Shown in pieces: positions 25,029 to 35,846 of a stretch of DNA of 36,601 nt (position 1 is its first letter; the number at the start of each line of letters is the position of its first letter). The notes beneath the pieces were generated by a model. That model had not been told where the DNA came from. It did no database searches and saw only the letters and a program-made list of their open reading frames with translations. Source of the DNA: an uncultured Gammaproteobacteria bacterium (lineage in GTDB: Bacteria; Pseudomonadota; Gammaproteobacteria; Pseudomonadales; Azotimanducaceae); NCBI GenBank assembly GCA_913043815.1, contig CAJWNY010000025.1:1-36601 (forward strand). Direction: 5' to 3'. Position numbers and translations under genes: made by a program.

Positions 25029-25136
25029 TCGAGTTGCCTAAATCACCGGTTTTGCTCATTTTTTTTCCTTCTTTTCGCCTCCTTGGGCCCGTTTTGTGGG
25101 TTAAATCGGTCTCTATTCCGGATTAATTCATTTTTG

Positions 25137-25165
25137 CCCTTGTTATCGATCTAGATACCCTTATA
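25137..25165 (+). promoter_or_regulatory. Sigma32-like heat-shock promoter before grpE
   Basis: CTTGTTA (25139-25145; consensus CTTGAAA) and CCCTTATA (25158-25165; consensus CCCCATNT), 12 bp apart, 36 bp upstream of the grpE GTG. The spacing is one or two bases short of the usual 13-14, so this is a moderate match. Confidence 0.45.
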
Positions 25166-25200
25166 TATGCCGCCACAGTGAAAAAACTGGGAGTGACCGA

Positions 25201-25791
25201 GTGAGTGAAGATCAAGAAGAAAACCAACTATCAGACGATCAGCAAAATTCTGCAGAGCAGCATGAAATTGACGAGATTTCAGGCGCGCCAGAAGAAGAAA
25301 TGGCTGCTGGTGATGTTGGACAGGCTGATGACGAGGTCGAAGCGGAGGGCGAGCAGTTGGCTGAAGCTAAGGATCAGCTTTTACGCAGCATTGCTGAAAT
25401 GGAAAACGTACGCCGAAGGGCTCAACGAGATGTTGAAAATGCGCATAAGTTTGCCGTTGAAAAACTTCTCGCAGACCTCTTTCCGGTAGTGGACAGCATG
25501 GAAAAAGCCATCGAGACTTCAGAAAATTCAGAGCTTGGCGAGGGCGCTAAAGCCATTGCTGATGGCTTGTCGTTATCTCTCAAACTGTTTGTCGACACTC
25601 TTGCGAAAGCTGGCGTGGAGCAAATCGACCCGTTGGGGCAGCCTTTCGATCCACAGTTTCATGAGGCTATGGCCATGGTGCCAAATCCAGATGCCGAACC
25701 GAACTCGGTGATGGATGTTATGCAAAAGGGCTACGTGCTTAACGGTCGTTTGACGAGAGCTGCCAAGGTGATTGTTGTTAAGGCATCTTAG
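25201..25791 (+). CDS. grpE: Nucleotide exchange factor GrpE
   Basis: Releases ADP from DnaK and so resets the chaperone cycle. 196 residues, start GTG with GGGAG at good spacing. The first 60 residues are acidic and rich in Glu, Asp and Gln (disordered tail), followed by a long helix (LLRSIAEMENVRRRAQRDVE) for dimerisation and the C-terminal beta domain with GVEQIDPLGQPFDPQFHEAM and VMQKGYVLNGRLTRAAKVIV, the family signature. It stands between hrcA and dnaK with its own likely heat-shock promoter. Confidence 0.97.
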   Translation: MSEDQEENQLSDDQQNSAEQHEIDEISGAPEEEMAAGDVGQADDEVEAEGEQLAEAKDQLLRSIAEMENVRRRAQRDVENAHKFAVEKLLADLFPVVDSMEKAIETSENSELGEGAKAIADGLSLSLKLFVDTLAKAGVEQIDPLGQPFDPQFHEAMAMVPNPDAEPNSVMDVMQKGYVLNGRLTRAAKVIVVKAS

Positions 25792-25859
25792 TTTCCTTCT
25801 CTAAACGGTAAGTGGATCGAGTAAATCGAAGGAATTAGATCAAGGTCAAATGTGACCAG

Positions 25860-25889
25860 CCCTTGAAGAAAGAGCTGAAGACCTAATAT
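25860..25889 (+). promoter_or_regulatory. Sigma32-like heat-shock promoter before dnaK
   Basis: CCCTTGAAG (25860-25868) contains CTTGAAG, six of seven matches to the sigma32 -35 CTTGAAA. A 13-bp spacer is followed by CCTAATAT (25882-25889) as the -10. It lies about 75 bp before the dnaK ATG. It is the best heat-shock promoter match in the window. Confidence 0.6.
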
Positions 25890-25964
25890 ATAGGCTATGC
25901 GCGAGGTACGGGTTTGCCCATTAGCGCAGAGAGCCTCAACGCAGAAATTAAGTGGAGATTTAAA

Positions 25965-27884
25965 ATGGGAAGAATTATTGGCATTGATTTGGGAACAACT
26001 AATTCGTGTGTATCGGTTTTAGACGGCGGTGATCCTCGAGTAATTGAGAACTCGGAAGGGGACAGAACAACACCATCAATCATCGCTTATACTGAAGATG
26101 GAGAAATTCTTGTCGGTCAAAACGCTAAGCGTCAGGCAGTAACCAATCCTATTAATACAGTCTTTGCGGTTAAGCGTTTAATCGGGCGTAAGTTTAAAGA
26201 TGACGTGGTGCAGAAAGACATAAAAATGGTGCCTTATAAGATCTCTGCTGCGGGTAACGGAGACGCCTGGATTGACATCAATGGCGAAGAGCTAGCGCCG
26301 CCGCAAATTTCTGCTGAAATCCTTAAAAAGATGAAGAAAACTGCGGAAGAATATCTGGGTGAAGAGGTTACCGAGGCGGTGATTACCGTGCCCGCATATT
26401 TCAATGACAGTCAGCGCCAAGCCACGAAAGATGCGGGTAAAATTGCTGGCCTAGAAGTGCGTCGTATCATTAACGAGCCAACTGCTGCTGCTCTTGCCTA
26501 TGGTCTAGACAAGAAGCGTGGCGATACCAAGATTGCAGTATACGACCTTGGCGGGGGTACCTTTGACGTATCAATTATTGAGATTGCCGAAGTAGATGGC
26601 GAACACCAGTTTGAAGTGCTTTCTACAAATGGAGATACCTTTTTAGGTGGTGAAGATTTCGACCTTCAAATCATTGAACATTTGGCCGATGAGTTTAAGA
26701 AAGAGCATGGCGTGGATTTGCACAATGATCCCTTGGCCCTGCAGCGCCTCAAAGAAGCGGCAGAGAAGGCGAAAATTGAACTTTCTAACGGTCAGCAAGC
26801 TGAAATTAATTTGCCGTATATTACTGCGGACCAAACGGGACCGAAGCATTTGGTGCTCAAACTCACAAGAGCAAAGCTTGAGTCACTTGTAGGGGGTTTG
26901 GTTAGTCGTACAATTGATCCATGCCGAATCGCATTGGATGATGCCAACCTTTCTGTTAGCGACATAGACGATGTAATTTTAGTCGGCGGGCAAACCCGCA
27001 TGCCTATGGTGCAAGAACAGGTTAAGGGGTTCTTTAAGCAAGACGCACGTCGCGACGTGAATCCTGACGAAGCTGTGGCCATGGGTGCAGCTATTCAGGC
27101 GGCGGTACTTTCAGGCGATGTGAAAGATGTATTGCTGCTTGATGTAAGCCCATTATCTCTTGGTATTGAAACCATGGGCCAGGTTATGAGCGTGTTGATC
27201 GAGAAAAACACCACTATTCCAACCAAAAAGACTCAGGTGTTTTCAACCGCGGACGACAACCAAACCGCAGTGACTATTCATGTGTTGCAAGGTGAGCGTA
27301 AGCAAGCTGGGCAAAACAAGTCTTTAGGTAGATTCGATTTGTCTGATATTCCTCCAGCGCCCCGTGGAGTACCTCAGGTTGAAGTAGCTTTCGACATTGA
27401 CGCCAACGGCATACTCAATGTTTCAGCGACAGACAAAGCCACAGGTAAGGAACAGTCCATTGTTATTAAGGCCTCTAGCGGTCTTTCTGATGAAGAAATT
27501 GAGCAAATGATTCGCGACGCAGAAGCGCACTCTGAAGAGGACAAGAAATTCGAAGAGTTGGTGACATTGCGCAACCAGGCTGATGGCCTTATTCACGGTG
27601 CCCGTAAAGCTGTGGCTGACGCTGGTGATGTAGCCTCCGATGAAGAGAAGGCTGCGATCGAAGCAGCGGCAACAGATTTGGAAGAGTCGCTGAAGAGCGA
27701 TGAAAAAGATTTGATCGAAGCAAAGATCAATACTTTGTCCGAAGCTTCGGGCGAGCTTGCGCAGAAGATGTACGCTCAACAGGAGGCTGGCGCAGAAGCG
27801 CCAGAAGCTGGAAGCGGCGCGGCAGACGATGCAGTGGACGCCGAGTTTGAAGAAGTCAAGGACCAAAAAGAAGGTAATCAATAA
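25965..27884 (+). CDS. dnaK: Chaperone protein DnaK (Hsp70)
   Basis: ATP-driven chaperone that binds exposed hydrophobic segments and works with DnaJ and GrpE. Start ATG 25965 has GGAG upstream and gives [14 protein letters not shown], the universal Hsp70 opening; the frame is open 17 codons further back, which are not part of the protein. 639 residues. The ATPase domain contains [20 protein letters not shown] and [13 protein letters not shown]; the substrate domain includes [16 protein letters not shown]. The tail ends in an acidic stretch ([16 protein letters not shown]). The hairpin GGTCAA-CGC-TTGACC follows the stop by 10 bp. Confidence 0.98.
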   Translation: MGRIIGIDLGTTNSCVSVLDGGDPRVIENSEGDRTTPSIIAYTEDGEILVGQNAKRQAVTNPINTVFAVKRLIGRKFKDDVVQKDIKMVPYKISAAGNGDAWIDINGEELAPPQISAEILKKMKKTAEEYLGEEVTEAVITVPAYFNDSQRQATKDAGKIAGLEVRRIINEPTAAALAYGLDKKRGDTKIAVYDLGGGTFDVSIIEIAEVDGEHQFEVLSTNGDTFLGGEDFDLQIIEHLADEFKKEHGVDLHNDPLALQRLKEAAEKAKIELSNGQQAEINLPYITADQTGPKHLVLKLTRAKLESLVGGLVSRTIDPCRIALDDANLSVSDIDDVILVGGQTRMPMVQEQVKGFFKQDARRDVNPDEAVAMGAAIQAAVLSGDVKDVLLLDVSPLSLGIETMGQVMSVLIEKNTTIPTKKTQVFSTADDNQTAVTIHVLQGERKQAGQNKSLGRFDLSDIPPAPRGVPQVEVAFDIDANGILNVSATDKATGKEQSIVIKASSGLSDEEIEQMIRDAEAHSEEDKKFEELVTLRNQADGLIHGARKAVADAGDVASDEEKAAIEAAATDLEESLKSDEKDLIEAKINTLSEASGELAQKMYAQQEAGAEAPEAGSGAADDAVDAEFEEVKDQKEGNQ

Positions 27885-27894
27885 TCTCTATTTT

Positions 27895-27909
27895 GGTCAA
27901 CGCTTGACC
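27895..27909 (+). terminator. Short hairpin just after dnaK
   Basis: GGTCAA-CGC-TTGACC, 6-bp arms and a 3-nt loop, begins 10 bp beyond the dnaK stop. No U tract follows. It may cap or protect the dnaK mRNA end and lower read-through into dnaJ. Confidence 0.4.
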
Positions 27910-27931
27910 TCTATGCCAACTTAATTAGGGT

Positions 27932-28015
27932 TTAGAGCGCCAGCAACAAGGCTATATTGACAAGCAGATAGAATGCAATAAATATCGCGCGGCGTATGTT
28001 TTTGGCTATGGTCAT
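27932..28015 (-). CDS. Possible 27-residue single-span membrane peptide
   Basis: In the 309-bp gap between dnaK and dnaJ the minus strand reads MTIAKNIRRAIFIAFYLLVN followed by IALLLAL and a stop: a positive N terminus and one hydrophobic span, the layout of small membrane proteins. There is no clear ribosome-binding site and no homologue I recognise, so it may be chance. The rest of the gap (28016-28193) holds the dnaJ leader, with AGGGAAAGAG as its ribosome-binding site. Confidence 0.25.
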   Translation of the reverse strand: MTIAKNIRRAIFIAFYLLVNIALLLAL

Positions 28016-28193
28016 CAACTATGCCGCGTTGTTGCATGTGGGCGGCCAACATAGCGCAGTTAATTCAGCGCCGCTGAATCGTTAGTTTTTATTACGCTAC
28101 ACTGGCTTCTTTTTTGTAGCGCTTTAATGCTCTTTTGCAGGGCTTTTATAGAAAGAGGCGCGTTAAGTTGCCTGAGTTCATTTAGGGAAAGAG

Positions 28194-29318
28194 ATGGCGA
28201 AACGAGACTATTACGAAATATTGGGCGTGAATAAAGGCGCCGCAGATGCTGATCTTAAGAAGGCTTATCGTCGTCTCGCTATGAAGTTTCACCCTGACCG
28301 CAACAGTGATGACCCTAACGCCGAGGAGAAATTTAAAGAGGCTAATGAAGCCTATGAAGTGCTCAGCGATGCAGAGAAACGGGGTGTTTATGATCAGTAT
28401 GGTCACGCAGGATTAGATCAGCAAAGCCAAGGTGGCGGCGGTGGCTCCGGTAATTTTGGCGACATCTTTGGTGATGTATTTGGCGATATTTTTGGCGGTC
28501 AGCGAGGCGGTGGTAGAAGTGGCCCAGCGCGCGGTTCGGATCTGCGTTATAACCTGCGCTTAAGTTTAGAGCAGGCGGTTAATGGCGATGCAACAGAAAT
28601 TAGTATTCCTGTTTTGGCGGGTTGCGATGTCTGCGATGGTTCTGGTGCTAAAGAAGGCACTACCGCATCGACTTGTCCTGATTGCAATGGCGCTGGTCAA
28701 ATCAGAGTAGCTCAAGGCTTTTTTTCATTGCAACAGACCTGTCCGCGTTGTCGCGGTGCTGGTCGTGTCATTACTGACCCTTGCCGCTCGTGCAGTGGCG
28801 CGGGTCGAGTAGAGCGGCGCAAAAAGCTCTCAGTTAAAATTCCAGCCGGCGTTGACACCGGGGATAGAATCCGCTTATCTGGCGAAGGTGAGGCGGGTCC
28901 GAATAATGGCTCCGCGGGAGATCTATACGTACAGATAGATGTTGCCGACCACGCTATATTCGAGCGCGACGGCAAACACCTTTATTGCGAAGTGCCTATT
29001 TCTTTTGTAGACGCGGCCCTAGGGGGCGAACTTGATGTGCCTACATTAGATGGTCGAGTAAAACTAAAGGTCCCAGCAGAAACCCAAACCGGTAAGGTTT
29101 TTCGCTTGCGCGGCAAGGGTGTGACTCAGGTGCGTAGTTCTGGTGTTGGAGACTTATTGTGCAAGGTTGTTTTAGAAACGCCTGTGAAATTGTCCGATGA
29201 GCAGCGTAAGCTATTAGAAGAATTCAAAGCCTCCTTGGGCGCAAATACAAAGCACTCGCCGCGTGAGAAAAGGTGGTTCGATGGCGTGAAAAATTTCTTT
29301 GACGGCCTTAAGCCCTAG
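28194..29318 (+). CDS. dnaJ: Chaperone protein DnaJ (Hsp40)
   Basis: Co-chaperone that delivers substrates to DnaK and stimulates its ATPase. 374 residues. The J domain occupies 1-70 with the essential HPD at about residues 33-35 ([10 protein letters not shown]). A Gly/Phe-rich linker follows ([20 protein letters not shown]). Four CxxCxGxG zinc motifs are present ([32 protein letters not shown]), so this is a type I DnaJ. The two beta-barrel substrate domains complete it. Strong ribosome-binding site. It is followed by dapB after about 40 bp. Confidence 0.98.
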   Translation: MAKRDYYEILGVNKGAADADLKKAYRRLAMKFHPDRNSDDPNAEEKFKEANEAYEVLSDAEKRGVYDQYGHAGLDQQSQGGGGGSGNFGDIFGDVFGDIFGGQRGGGRSGPARGSDLRYNLRLSLEQAVNGDATEISIPVLAGCDVCDGSGAKEGTTASTCPDCNGAGQIRVAQGFFSLQQTCPRCRGAGRVITDPCRSCSGAGRVERRKKLSVKIPAGVDTGDRIRLSGEGEAGPNNGSAGDLYVQIDVADHAIFERDGKHLYCEVPISFVDAALGGELDVPTLDGRVKLKVPAETQTGKVFRLRGKGVTQVRSSGVGDLLCKVVLETPVKLSDEQRKLLEEFKASLGANTKHSPREKRWFDGVKNFFDGLKP

Positions 29319-29359
29319 ATGAATTTGCTAGGTAACAAATGCGGACTTTGGGGAATCGA

Positions 29360-30160
29360 ATGATTCGAGTAGCTGTAGCCGGATGCGCCGGGCGCATGGG
29401 AAAAACATTAGTGCAAGCCATCAATGTGGCGCCTCAACTTAGCTTGGGCGCAGCTTTCGAGCATTCAGGTAATTCGGTTCTCGGCGCTGACGCTGGGGCT
29501 TTGGCAGGTATTGGTGATATAGGCGTTGTGATTGTTGCGGACCCTGAGTCGCAGGTAGATGCGTTTGATGTTGCGATAGATTTCACCATTGCTGAGGCAA
29601 CCCTTGGCTTAGCAAAAATCTGCGCGCTCTATAATAAGCCCATGGTGATCGGTACGACCGGCCTTACTGTTGCACAGTTGGATCAGTTAGAGCGGTTTGC
29701 CAAGCGTACGCCGTTATTTATTTCTCCGAATATGAGTGTTGGGGTAAATCTTTCCTTACGTCTTATTGAAATAGCGGCTAAGGCGCTGGGAGATGAAGTG
29801 GATGTGGAAGTTATTGAAGCCCATCACCGACACAAAGTAGACGCACCCTCAGGCACGGCTTTGCGTATTGGCGAAGTGCTTGCTAACGCGTTGGGTCGAA
29901 ACCTTGATAAAAATGCAATTTATGGTCGCCAAGGCTATACCGGTGCCCGTGACCCGAAAACAATCGGCTTTTCTACTGTTCGCGGCGGCGATATTGTAGG
30001 AGAGCACACGGTGATGTTCGCTGGTGAGGGTGAGCGCTTGGAAATTACCCATCGGGCACATAGCCGCAGCAATTTTGCCCAAGGCGCTTTGCGTGCCGTA
30101 GGTTTTGTTCACGGCAAAGAGCCCGGTTTGTATGACATGCAAGACTTACTGGGCCTGTAA
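29360..30160 (+). CDS. dapB: 4-hydroxy-tetrahydrodipicolinate reductase
   Basis: Reduces 4-hydroxy-tetrahydrodipicolinate with NAD(P)H in the diaminopimelate/lysine pathway, thus feeding both lysine and peptidoglycan. Starting at ATG 29360 it has 266 residues and opens VAVAGCAGRMGKTLVQAI, the cofactor-binding loop. The ATG at 29339 (seven residues earlier, AGGT upstream) is an alternative. The catalytic signature EAHHRHKVDAPSGTAL is intact (His pair and Lys), as are VIGTTGL and SPNMSVGVNL. It sits between dnaJ and carA, a common gammaproteobacterial order. Confidence 0.96.
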   Translation: MIRVAVAGCAGRMGKTLVQAINVAPQLSLGAAFEHSGNSVLGADAGALAGIGDIGVVIVADPESQVDAFDVAIDFTIAEATLGLAKICALYNKPMVIGTTGLTVAQLDQLERFAKRTPLFISPNMSVGVNLSLRLIEIAAKALGDEVDVEVIEAHHRHKVDAPSGTALRIGEVLANALGRNLDKNAIYGRQGYTGARDPKTIGFSTVRGGDIVGEHTVMFAGEGERLEITHRAHSRSNFAQGALRAVGFVHGKEPGLYDMQDLLGL

Positions 30161-30492
30161 CTCAGAAGTATTTTTTGCTGCATTTTTCGCTATGTCTGCG
30201 TACAATGCTTCTCCAGTCCGCACACTCCATTTTTAGTGAAGACTATAGGCTATATCGATCCTATTGCAGGGTTCGCTTGGGCTCTAAAAGCAACTTTCTT
30301 AGAGGAGGTTGAGGCCAAATAAGCCGATTAAAAGCAGTAGAGAGTTACTGAATGGGGTGCTAGCGAGATAGGTGCGAGATGTAGCTTGATGCTATTTTCT
30401 GGTTAAGTGCAGATGATGAAAAATCTGGCGGTAAGCTAAACAGAAAGTAGCGAAGGGAATCTTCGTAGTTGATTAGCTCAAATTAAGGAAAG
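30161..30492. other. 332-bp leader region before carA
   Basis: No gene is supported. A short hairpin CGAAG-GGAAT-CTTCG (30451-30465) lies about 28 bp before the carA start. carAB leaders in relatives carry arginine and pyrimidine control sites, but I could not recognise an ArgR box or a terminator/antiterminator pair. A promoter must lie here unless dapB reads through. Confidence 0.4.
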
Positions 30493-31653
30493 GTGTTGAT
30501 ACCGGCTTTATTAGCGCTCGAAGACGGTAGTATCTTCCGCGGTCAGTCCATTGGCGCGCAGGGTAATACTGTTGGTGAAGTGGTCTTCAACACCGCGATG
30601 ACAGGCTATCAGGAAATTCTGACAGATCCTTCTTATCGTCGTCAGATCATTACCCTCACATATCCACAAATTGGCAATACCGGTGTAACGGAAGAGGACG
30701 CTGAGTCTGATCGTATCTGGGCGGCCGGTTTAGTTATTCGTCAGACGCCTAGGCGCGTCAGCAGTTGGCGTCAGCGCGGTTCGCTGCAGGAGTATTTGGT
30801 TGAGCAAAACACCATTGCTATCGCCGATGTGGATACGCGGCGTCTAACACGAGTTATTCGCGAAAAAGGTGCATTGGCAGGATGTATTTTGGCCGGTTCC
30901 GAAGCTGCTACTGAAGAAGGTTTAAATAAGGCTTTGAGTGAAGCGCGTGACTTTGCTGGCTTACAAGGCATGGATCTGGCTCAAGAGGTTTCTGGCAAGA
31001 TGCGTTCATGGACGCAAACGCCTTGGGATTTGACCGCAGGCTATGGCACGTTCGCCCCGGCAGACTCTACAAAGACTTTTCGTGTCGTTGCTTTTGATTT
31101 CGGTGTAAAGCGCAATATTTTGCGCATATTGGCCGGCAAAAACTGCGACCTTACAGTGGTACCAGCGCAGACTACTGCTGAAGAGGTAATGGCGTTGAAT
31201 CCAGACGGCATTTTTCTATCTAACGGGCCTGGCGACCCAGAGCCTTGCGATTACGCAATAATTGCAATCCAAAGTTTATTAAAAACCGGCATACCTATAT
31301 TTGGAATTTGTTTAGGCCATCAGCTTTTGGCTCTGGCTAGTGGGTCACAGACAATGAAAATGTCCCACGGCCATCACGGCGCAAACCATCCGGTGCAAGA
31401 TCTATCATCTGGTGCAGTTATGATTACTAGTCAGAACCATGGTTTTGCCGTGGACGCAGCTAGCCTGCCAGAAAATTTGGTGTGTACACATAAGTCATTG
31501 TTTGATGGCACCGTGCAGGGTGTCACTAGAACTGATGTGCCCGCATTTGGTTTTCAAGGTCACCCCGAAGCGAGTCCTGGCCCGCAGGATTGTGAATATT
31601 TATTTGATCAGTTCATTGATTTGATGGCTGATAACATCTCTAAAGGGGTATAA
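30493..31653 (+). CDS. carA: Carbamoyl phosphate synthase small subunit (glutaminase)
   Basis: Splits glutamine and channels ammonia to CarB for carbamoyl phosphate, used for arginine and pyrimidines. 386 residues if GTG 30493 is the start; TTG 30496 has better spacing from AAGGA, so the first residue is uncertain. The N-terminal domain has [20 protein letters not shown]; the glutaminase domain has [17 protein letters not shown], the catalytic Cys273 in [27 protein letters not shown] and [11 protein letters not shown] with the catalytic His-Glu. It is followed directly by carB. Confidence 0.97.
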   Translation: MLIPALLALEDGSIFRGQSIGAQGNTVGEVVFNTAMTGYQEILTDPSYRRQIITLTYPQIGNTGVTEEDAESDRIWAAGLVIRQTPRRVSSWRQRGSLQEYLVEQNTIAIADVDTRRLTRVIREKGALAGCILAGSEAATEEGLNKALSEARDFAGLQGMDLAQEVSGKMRSWTQTPWDLTAGYGTFAPADSTKTFRVVAFDFGVKRNILRILAGKNCDLTVVPAQTTAEEVMALNPDGIFLSNGPGDPEPCDYAIIAIQSLLKTGIPIFGICLGHQLLALASGSQTMKMSHGHHGANHPVQDLSSGAVMITSQNHGFAVDAASLPENLVCTHKSLFDGTVQGVTRTDVPAFGFQGHPEASPGPQDCEYLFDQFIDLMADNISKGV

Positions 31654-31654
31654 G

Positions 31655-34600
31655 GTGCCGAAGAGATCCGACATCAAATGTGTCCTCATACTTGGTGCAG
31701 GGCCGATTGTTATCGGTCAAGCCTGTGAGTTTGACTACTCCGGTGCTCAAGCATGTAAAGCGCTGAAAGATGAGGGTTATCGTGTTGTGTTGGTTAACTC
31801 CAATCCGGCCACTATTATGACCGACCCTGCTATGGCTGACGCAACTTATGTAGAACCGGTTGAGTGGACGACTGTTGCGAAAATTATAGAGCGCGAGCAA
31901 CCAGACGCACTTTTGCCTACTATGGGTGGTCAAACCGCTTTGAATTGCGCGCTAGATTTAGTGCGTGAAGGTGTACTGGAAGAATTTTCTGTAGAATTGA
32001 TTGGCGCTAGCCAAGATGCCATCGACAAGGCCGAAGACCGTGAACGCTTTGATCGCGCCATGAAATCTATCGGCCTCTCTACGCCCAGGTCTGCCATTGC
32101 TCACAGCATGGAAGAAGCCATTCAAGTGCAGAGTCAGCTAGGGTTCCCTTGTGTTATTCGCCCATCATTTACTATGGGCGGTAGTGGCGGCGGCATTGCT
32201 TATAACCGTGAAGAATTCGAAGAAATTTGTACTCGCGGCTTGGACCTTTCTCCGACTTCAGAATTATTGATTGACGAGTCTTTGTTGGGCTGGAAAGAGT
32301 TCGAGATGGAGGTGGTGCGAGACAATAAAGATAATTGCATCATTGTTTGTTCTATTGAAAACTTTGACCCAATGGGCGTGCACACAGGCGACAGCATAAC
32401 CGTTGCCCCCGCACAAACACTTACCGACAAAGAGTATCAACTGCTACGCAATGCATCCATTGATGTGCTGCGTGAAATTGGCGTAGATACAGGCGGTTCA
32501 AATGTTCAATTTGGCATTAACCCGGAAGATGGACGCATTGTTGTTATCGAGATGAACCCTCGTGTTTCTCGATCTTCAGCTCTTGCTTCTAAAGCCACAG
32601 GGTTCCCAATTGCCAAGATCGCGGCCAAGCTGGCAGTTGGATATACCTTAGACGAATTGGGTAATGATATTACCGGCGGTGTTACTCCGGCATCTTTTGA
32701 GCCAAGTATCGATTACGTTGTAACTAAGATACCTCGCTTTACCTTCGAAAAATTTCCAATGGCTGACGCGCGCTTGACTACTCAGATGAAGTCTGTCGGG
32801 GAAGTTATGGCAATAGGGAGAACTTTCCAAGAGTCGCTGCAAAAAGCGATGCGCGGACTTGAGATTGGAATGGCTGGCTTCGACCCCGTGATAGATGAGG
32901 CTGACCCTGAGTGGCGCAGCGCGCTGAAGCGCGAATTGCGGAATCCCAGTTCTCACCGTCTTTGGTACGTGGCGGATGGTTTTAGAACTGGTATGAGTGT
33001 GGATGACCTGTTTGAGTTGACTAAAATCGACCATTGGTTTCTGGCTGAAATTGAAGATTTGATTTTGGCCGAGGAAGAACTCATATCTCGCAACGTTGCC
33101 AGCTTAACAAAAAATGAGTGGCGGATTGTTAAAACTAAGGGGTTTTCTGACCCACGTTTGGCGACTTTGATGAACACCTCGGAGAGCGAGGTACGTGAAA
33201 CCCGACTCGCTCATGGCGTTAAACCTGTTTATCGTCGAGTAGATACTTGCGCCGCCGAGTTTCCGTCGAGCAGTGCCTATATGTATTCAACTTACGAGGA
33301 AGAGTGTGAATCTCTACCCACCAATAAGAAGAAGATTATGGTGCTTGGCGGCGGTCCTAACCGCATAGGTCAGGGTATAGAGTTTGACTATTGTTGTGTT
33401 CATGCGGCGCTTGCTATGCGCGAAGACGGTTACGAAACCATTATGGTTAACTGTAATCCAGAGACGGTTTCTACTGACTATGATACGTCTGACAGGCTCT
33501 ATTTTGAGCCGCTCACTCTTGAAGATGTTTTGGCCATTGTTGAAGTTGAACAACCTACGGGCGTTATTGTGCAGTTTGGCGGGCAGACTCCGCTTAAATT
33601 AGCAGATGACTTAGCTCGGCTTGGCGTGCCAATTATAGGTACTAGTCCTGATGCTATTGACCGCGCGGAAGATAGGGAACGTTTCCAACAGTTAGTGGTG
33701 AAACTAGGGCTGCGACAGCCGTCAAACAGAGTGGCTTCTAATACCGAGCAAGGTATTGAGCGCGCAGAAGAAATTGGTTACCCCATTATTGTTCGTCCCT
33801 CGTATGTGTTGGGTGGCCGTGCCATGGAGCTTGTTTACAACTCTGAGGAACTCAGACAGTACATGCAAAATGCAGTCGACGTTTCTAACGACTCGCCAGT
33901 TTTGCTGGACAGATTTCTTGATCAGGCCGTAGAAGTGGATGTGGATGCTATTTGTGATGGTGAAAATGTGGTCATTGGCGCGATCATGCAGCATATCGAA
34001 CAAGCGGGTGTGCACTCTGGTGATTCGGCTTGTTCGTTGCCGCCCTATAACCTGCCCATGGATATTCAAAATCAGATTCGTGATCAGGTTAAGGCGCTTG
34101 CCATTGAGCTAGAAGTTGTTGGCTTGATGAATGTGCAAATGGCCGTTCAAGGTAAGGATATTTTCGTAATCGAGGTGAATCCACGAGCATCTCGAACAGT
34201 TCCTTTTGTGTCTAAATGTATCGGCGTTTCTTTGGCTAAGGTTGCCTCGCGCTGCATGGCCGGTGAAACACTTGCCAGCATTGGTTTTACTGAAGAAATT
34301 ATTCCTACAGCTTTCCATGTTAAAGAATCGGTTTTCCCGTTCAATAAGTTCATTGGTGTAGATCCCATTTTGGGACCTGAAATGAAATCTACTGGTGAGG
34401 TTATGGGCGTTGGGCTGACATTTGGTGAAGCTTTTGCCAAAGCATCATTAGGTGCCGGCGAGCGTCTGCCTAGCGGAGGCAGAGCATTCCTCAGTGTTAA
34501 AGATTCCGATAAGCCGGGTGTAGTAAAAGTGGCTAAAGATCTAATCGATCTTGGTTTTCAATTGGTTGCAACCACTGGGACATTGCGCGTACTAAAGGCG

Positions 34601-34882
34601 GCTAACGTCGAGTGCAGTTTGATTCAAAAGGTCAACGAAGGTCGTCCGGACGTATCTGATATGCTCAAGAACGAGCAGATTGATCTGATTATCAACACGA
34701 CAGAAGGGCGACAATCTATTGCGCACTCAGCAATTATTCGCCGTTTGGCATTGCTTAAAAAGGTGTGCTATACAACTACCTTAACCGGTGGCGAAGCATT
34801 TGGTATTGCGATTAGAGAGGGTATCGGGGAGCGAGTAACCAGTCTGCAAGACTTGCACCAAAACCTCTCCCAACAGGGCTAA
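31655..34882 (+). CDS. carB: Carbamoyl phosphate synthase large subunit
   Basis: Makes carbamoyl phosphate from bicarbonate, ammonia and two ATP. 1075 residues, full length. Two homologous ATP-grasp halves are visible, each starting with a GGGPxxIGQ-type loop ([18 protein letters not shown] near residue 13; [18 protein letters not shown] near 565). Metal-binding segments are [20 protein letters not shown] and [15 protein letters not shown]. The C-terminal MGS-like allosteric domain is present (about 935-1075, [20 protein letters not shown] and [16 protein letters not shown]). The GTG start lies 1 bp after the carA stop. Confidence 0.98.
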   Translation: MPKRSDIKCVLILGAGPIVIGQACEFDYSGAQACKALKDEGYRVVLVNSNPATIMTDPAMADATYVEPVEWTTVAKIIEREQPDALLPTMGGQTALNCALDLVREGVLEEFSVELIGASQDAIDKAEDRERFDRAMKSIGLSTPRSAIAHSMEEAIQVQSQLGFPCVIRPSFTMGGSGGGIAYNREEFEEICTRGLDLSPTSELLIDESLLGWKEFEMEVVRDNKDNCIIVCSIENFDPMGVHTGDSITVAPAQTLTDKEYQLLRNASIDVLREIGVDTGGSNVQFGINPEDGRIVVIEMNPRVSRSSALASKATGFPIAKIAAKLAVGYTLDELGNDITGGVTPASFEPSIDYVVTKIPRFTFEKFPMADARLTTQMKSVGEVMAIGRTFQESLQKAMRGLEIGMAGFDPVIDEADPEWRSALKRELRNPSSHRLWYVADGFRTGMSVDDLFELTKIDHWFLAEIEDLILAEEELISRNVASLTKNEWRIVKTKGFSDPRLATLMNTSESEVRETRLAHGVKPVYRRVDTCAAEFPSSSAYMYSTYEEECESLPTNKKKIMVLGGGPNRIGQGIEFDYCCVHAALAMREDGYETIMVNCNPETVSTDYDTSDRLYFEPLTLEDVLAIVEVEQPTGVIVQFGGQTPLKLADDLARLGVPIIGTSPDAIDRAEDRERFQQLVVKLGLRQPSNRVASNTEQGIERAEEIGYPIIVRPSYVLGGRAMELVYNSEELRQYMQNAVDVSNDSPVLLDRFLDQAVEVDVDAICDGENVVIGAIMQHIEQAGVHSGDSACSLPPYNLPMDIQNQIRDQVKALAIELEVVGLMNVQMAVQGKDIFVIEVNPRASRTVPFVSKCIGVSLAKVASRCMAGETLASIGFTEEIIPTAFHVKESVFPFNKFIGVDPILGPEMKSTGEVMGVGLTFGEAFAKASLGAGERLPSGGRAFLSVKDSDKPGVVKVAKDLIDLGFQLVATTGTLRVLKAANVECSLIQKVNEGRPDVSDMLKNEQIDLIINTTEGRQSIAHSAIIRRLALLKKVCYTTTLTGGEAFGIAIREGIGERVTSLQDLHQNLSQQG

Positions 34883-34887
34883 CTGAT

Positions 34888-35361
34888 ATGCCGATTCCAA
34901 TGACTATTGAAGGTGCAGAGAGTTTGCGTGAGGAAGTCGGGCATAGAAAAACTGCGCTACGCCAAGAAATCACGCAGGCCATTGCAGAAGCGCGAGCTCA
35001 CGGCGATTTAAAAGAAAATGCCGAATATCACGCCGCTCGTGAGCAACAGAGCTTTAATGAGGGTCGAATTCAAGAAATTGAAGGCAAGCTTGCAGATGCC
35101 CAGATAATTGATGTAAGTAAAATTCCAGTTACTGGGAAAGTCATTTTTGGTTCGACAGTGACGCTTATGGACACTGACTCAGAGGAAATAAAGGTTTATC
35201 GCATTGTTGGTGAAGATGAAGCTAATTTGCGGGTTGGTAAAATCTCCGTAATGGCGCCCATCGCGCGTGCTCTTATTGGAAAGTCACTGAATGATGTTGT
35301 ACGCGTTGTTACTCCGGGCGGTGCTATGGAGTATGAGATTACCGATGTATCTCTTGGGTAA
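34888..35361 (+). CDS. greA: Transcription elongation factor GreA
   Basis: Enters the RNA polymerase channel and triggers cleavage of backtracked RNA, restarting stalled complexes. 157 residues. The N-terminal coiled coil carries the acidic tip in [20 protein letters not shown] (around residues 33-52; the Asp and Glu of GDLKENAEY are the key residues), and the C-terminal FKBP-like domain has [20 protein letters not shown] and [13 protein letters not shown]. It lies 5 bp after carB and probably shares its mRNA, the usual order. Confidence 0.97.
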   Translation: MPIPMTIEGAESLREEVGHRKTALRQEITQAIAEARAHGDLKENAEYHAAREQQSFNEGRIQEIEGKLADAQIIDVSKIPVTGKVIFGSTVTLMDTDSEEIKVYRIVGEDEANLRVGKISVMAPIARALIGKSLNDVVRVVTPGGAMEYEITDVSLG

Positions 35362-35468
35362 AATAGATCTTCGTTAAGCTGTTGAGGCAGGGTGTGGCTA
35401 GATGACAGCCTATTTCTGATATAAATACCTTTGCCCTCTGTATGGATTACTTCAGGAGAGGCTGGAGT

Positions 35469-35801
35469 TTAGAAATCTTTCGCGCTCATATATCGACTGA
35501 CATTAGAAAGCTTGATGTCTGCGTTAGGATTTTTGCGATATAAAACAGCGATTTTGCCAATTTTCTGCAAGACTACTGAAGCTGTTTTTTGCGCGAGCTC
35601 AGTAGCAATTAAGTTCCTTACAGCGCGATCGTTGTCGAACACTTTTACTTTGATTAGTTCATGATCGTCAAGGGCCCTCTCAGTTTCTTCTACTATACCG
35701 GCTGAGAGCCCTCGCTCGCTCACCGCAACTATAGGGTTTAGATGATGGGCAATGCCTCTAAGGGATTTTCGTTGTTGTGAGCTTAATGGAATTTTTTTCA
35801 T
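35469..35801 (-). CDS. yhbY: Ribosome assembly RNA-binding protein YhbY (CRM domain)
   Basis: A 110-residue single CRM-domain protein that associates with pre-50S particles. Motifs: LSSQQRKSLRGIAHHLNPIV, VSERGLSAGIVEETERALDD and HELIKVKV, the last containing the conserved basic-hydrophobic loop. The GxxG-type RNA-binding loop appears as VLQKIGKIAVLYR. It is divergent from rlmE with 45 bp between, as in most gammaproteobacteria, and convergent with greA. Confidence 0.96.
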   Translation of the reverse strand: MKKIPLSSQQRKSLRGIAHHLNPIVAVSERGLSAGIVEETERALDDHELIKVKVFDNDRAVRNLIATELAQKTASVVLQKIGKIAVLYRKNPNADIKLSNVSRYMSAKDF

Positions 35802-35846
35802 CCGCCTATTCTATAAGACTAGCCTCGCAGAGTATTGATAAAAAGC

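Noticed and set aside
25914-25964. N-terminal extension of DnaK
   Set aside because: Hsp70 begins with the GIDLGTTNS segment within a few residues of the start, and GGAG sits just before ATG 25965.
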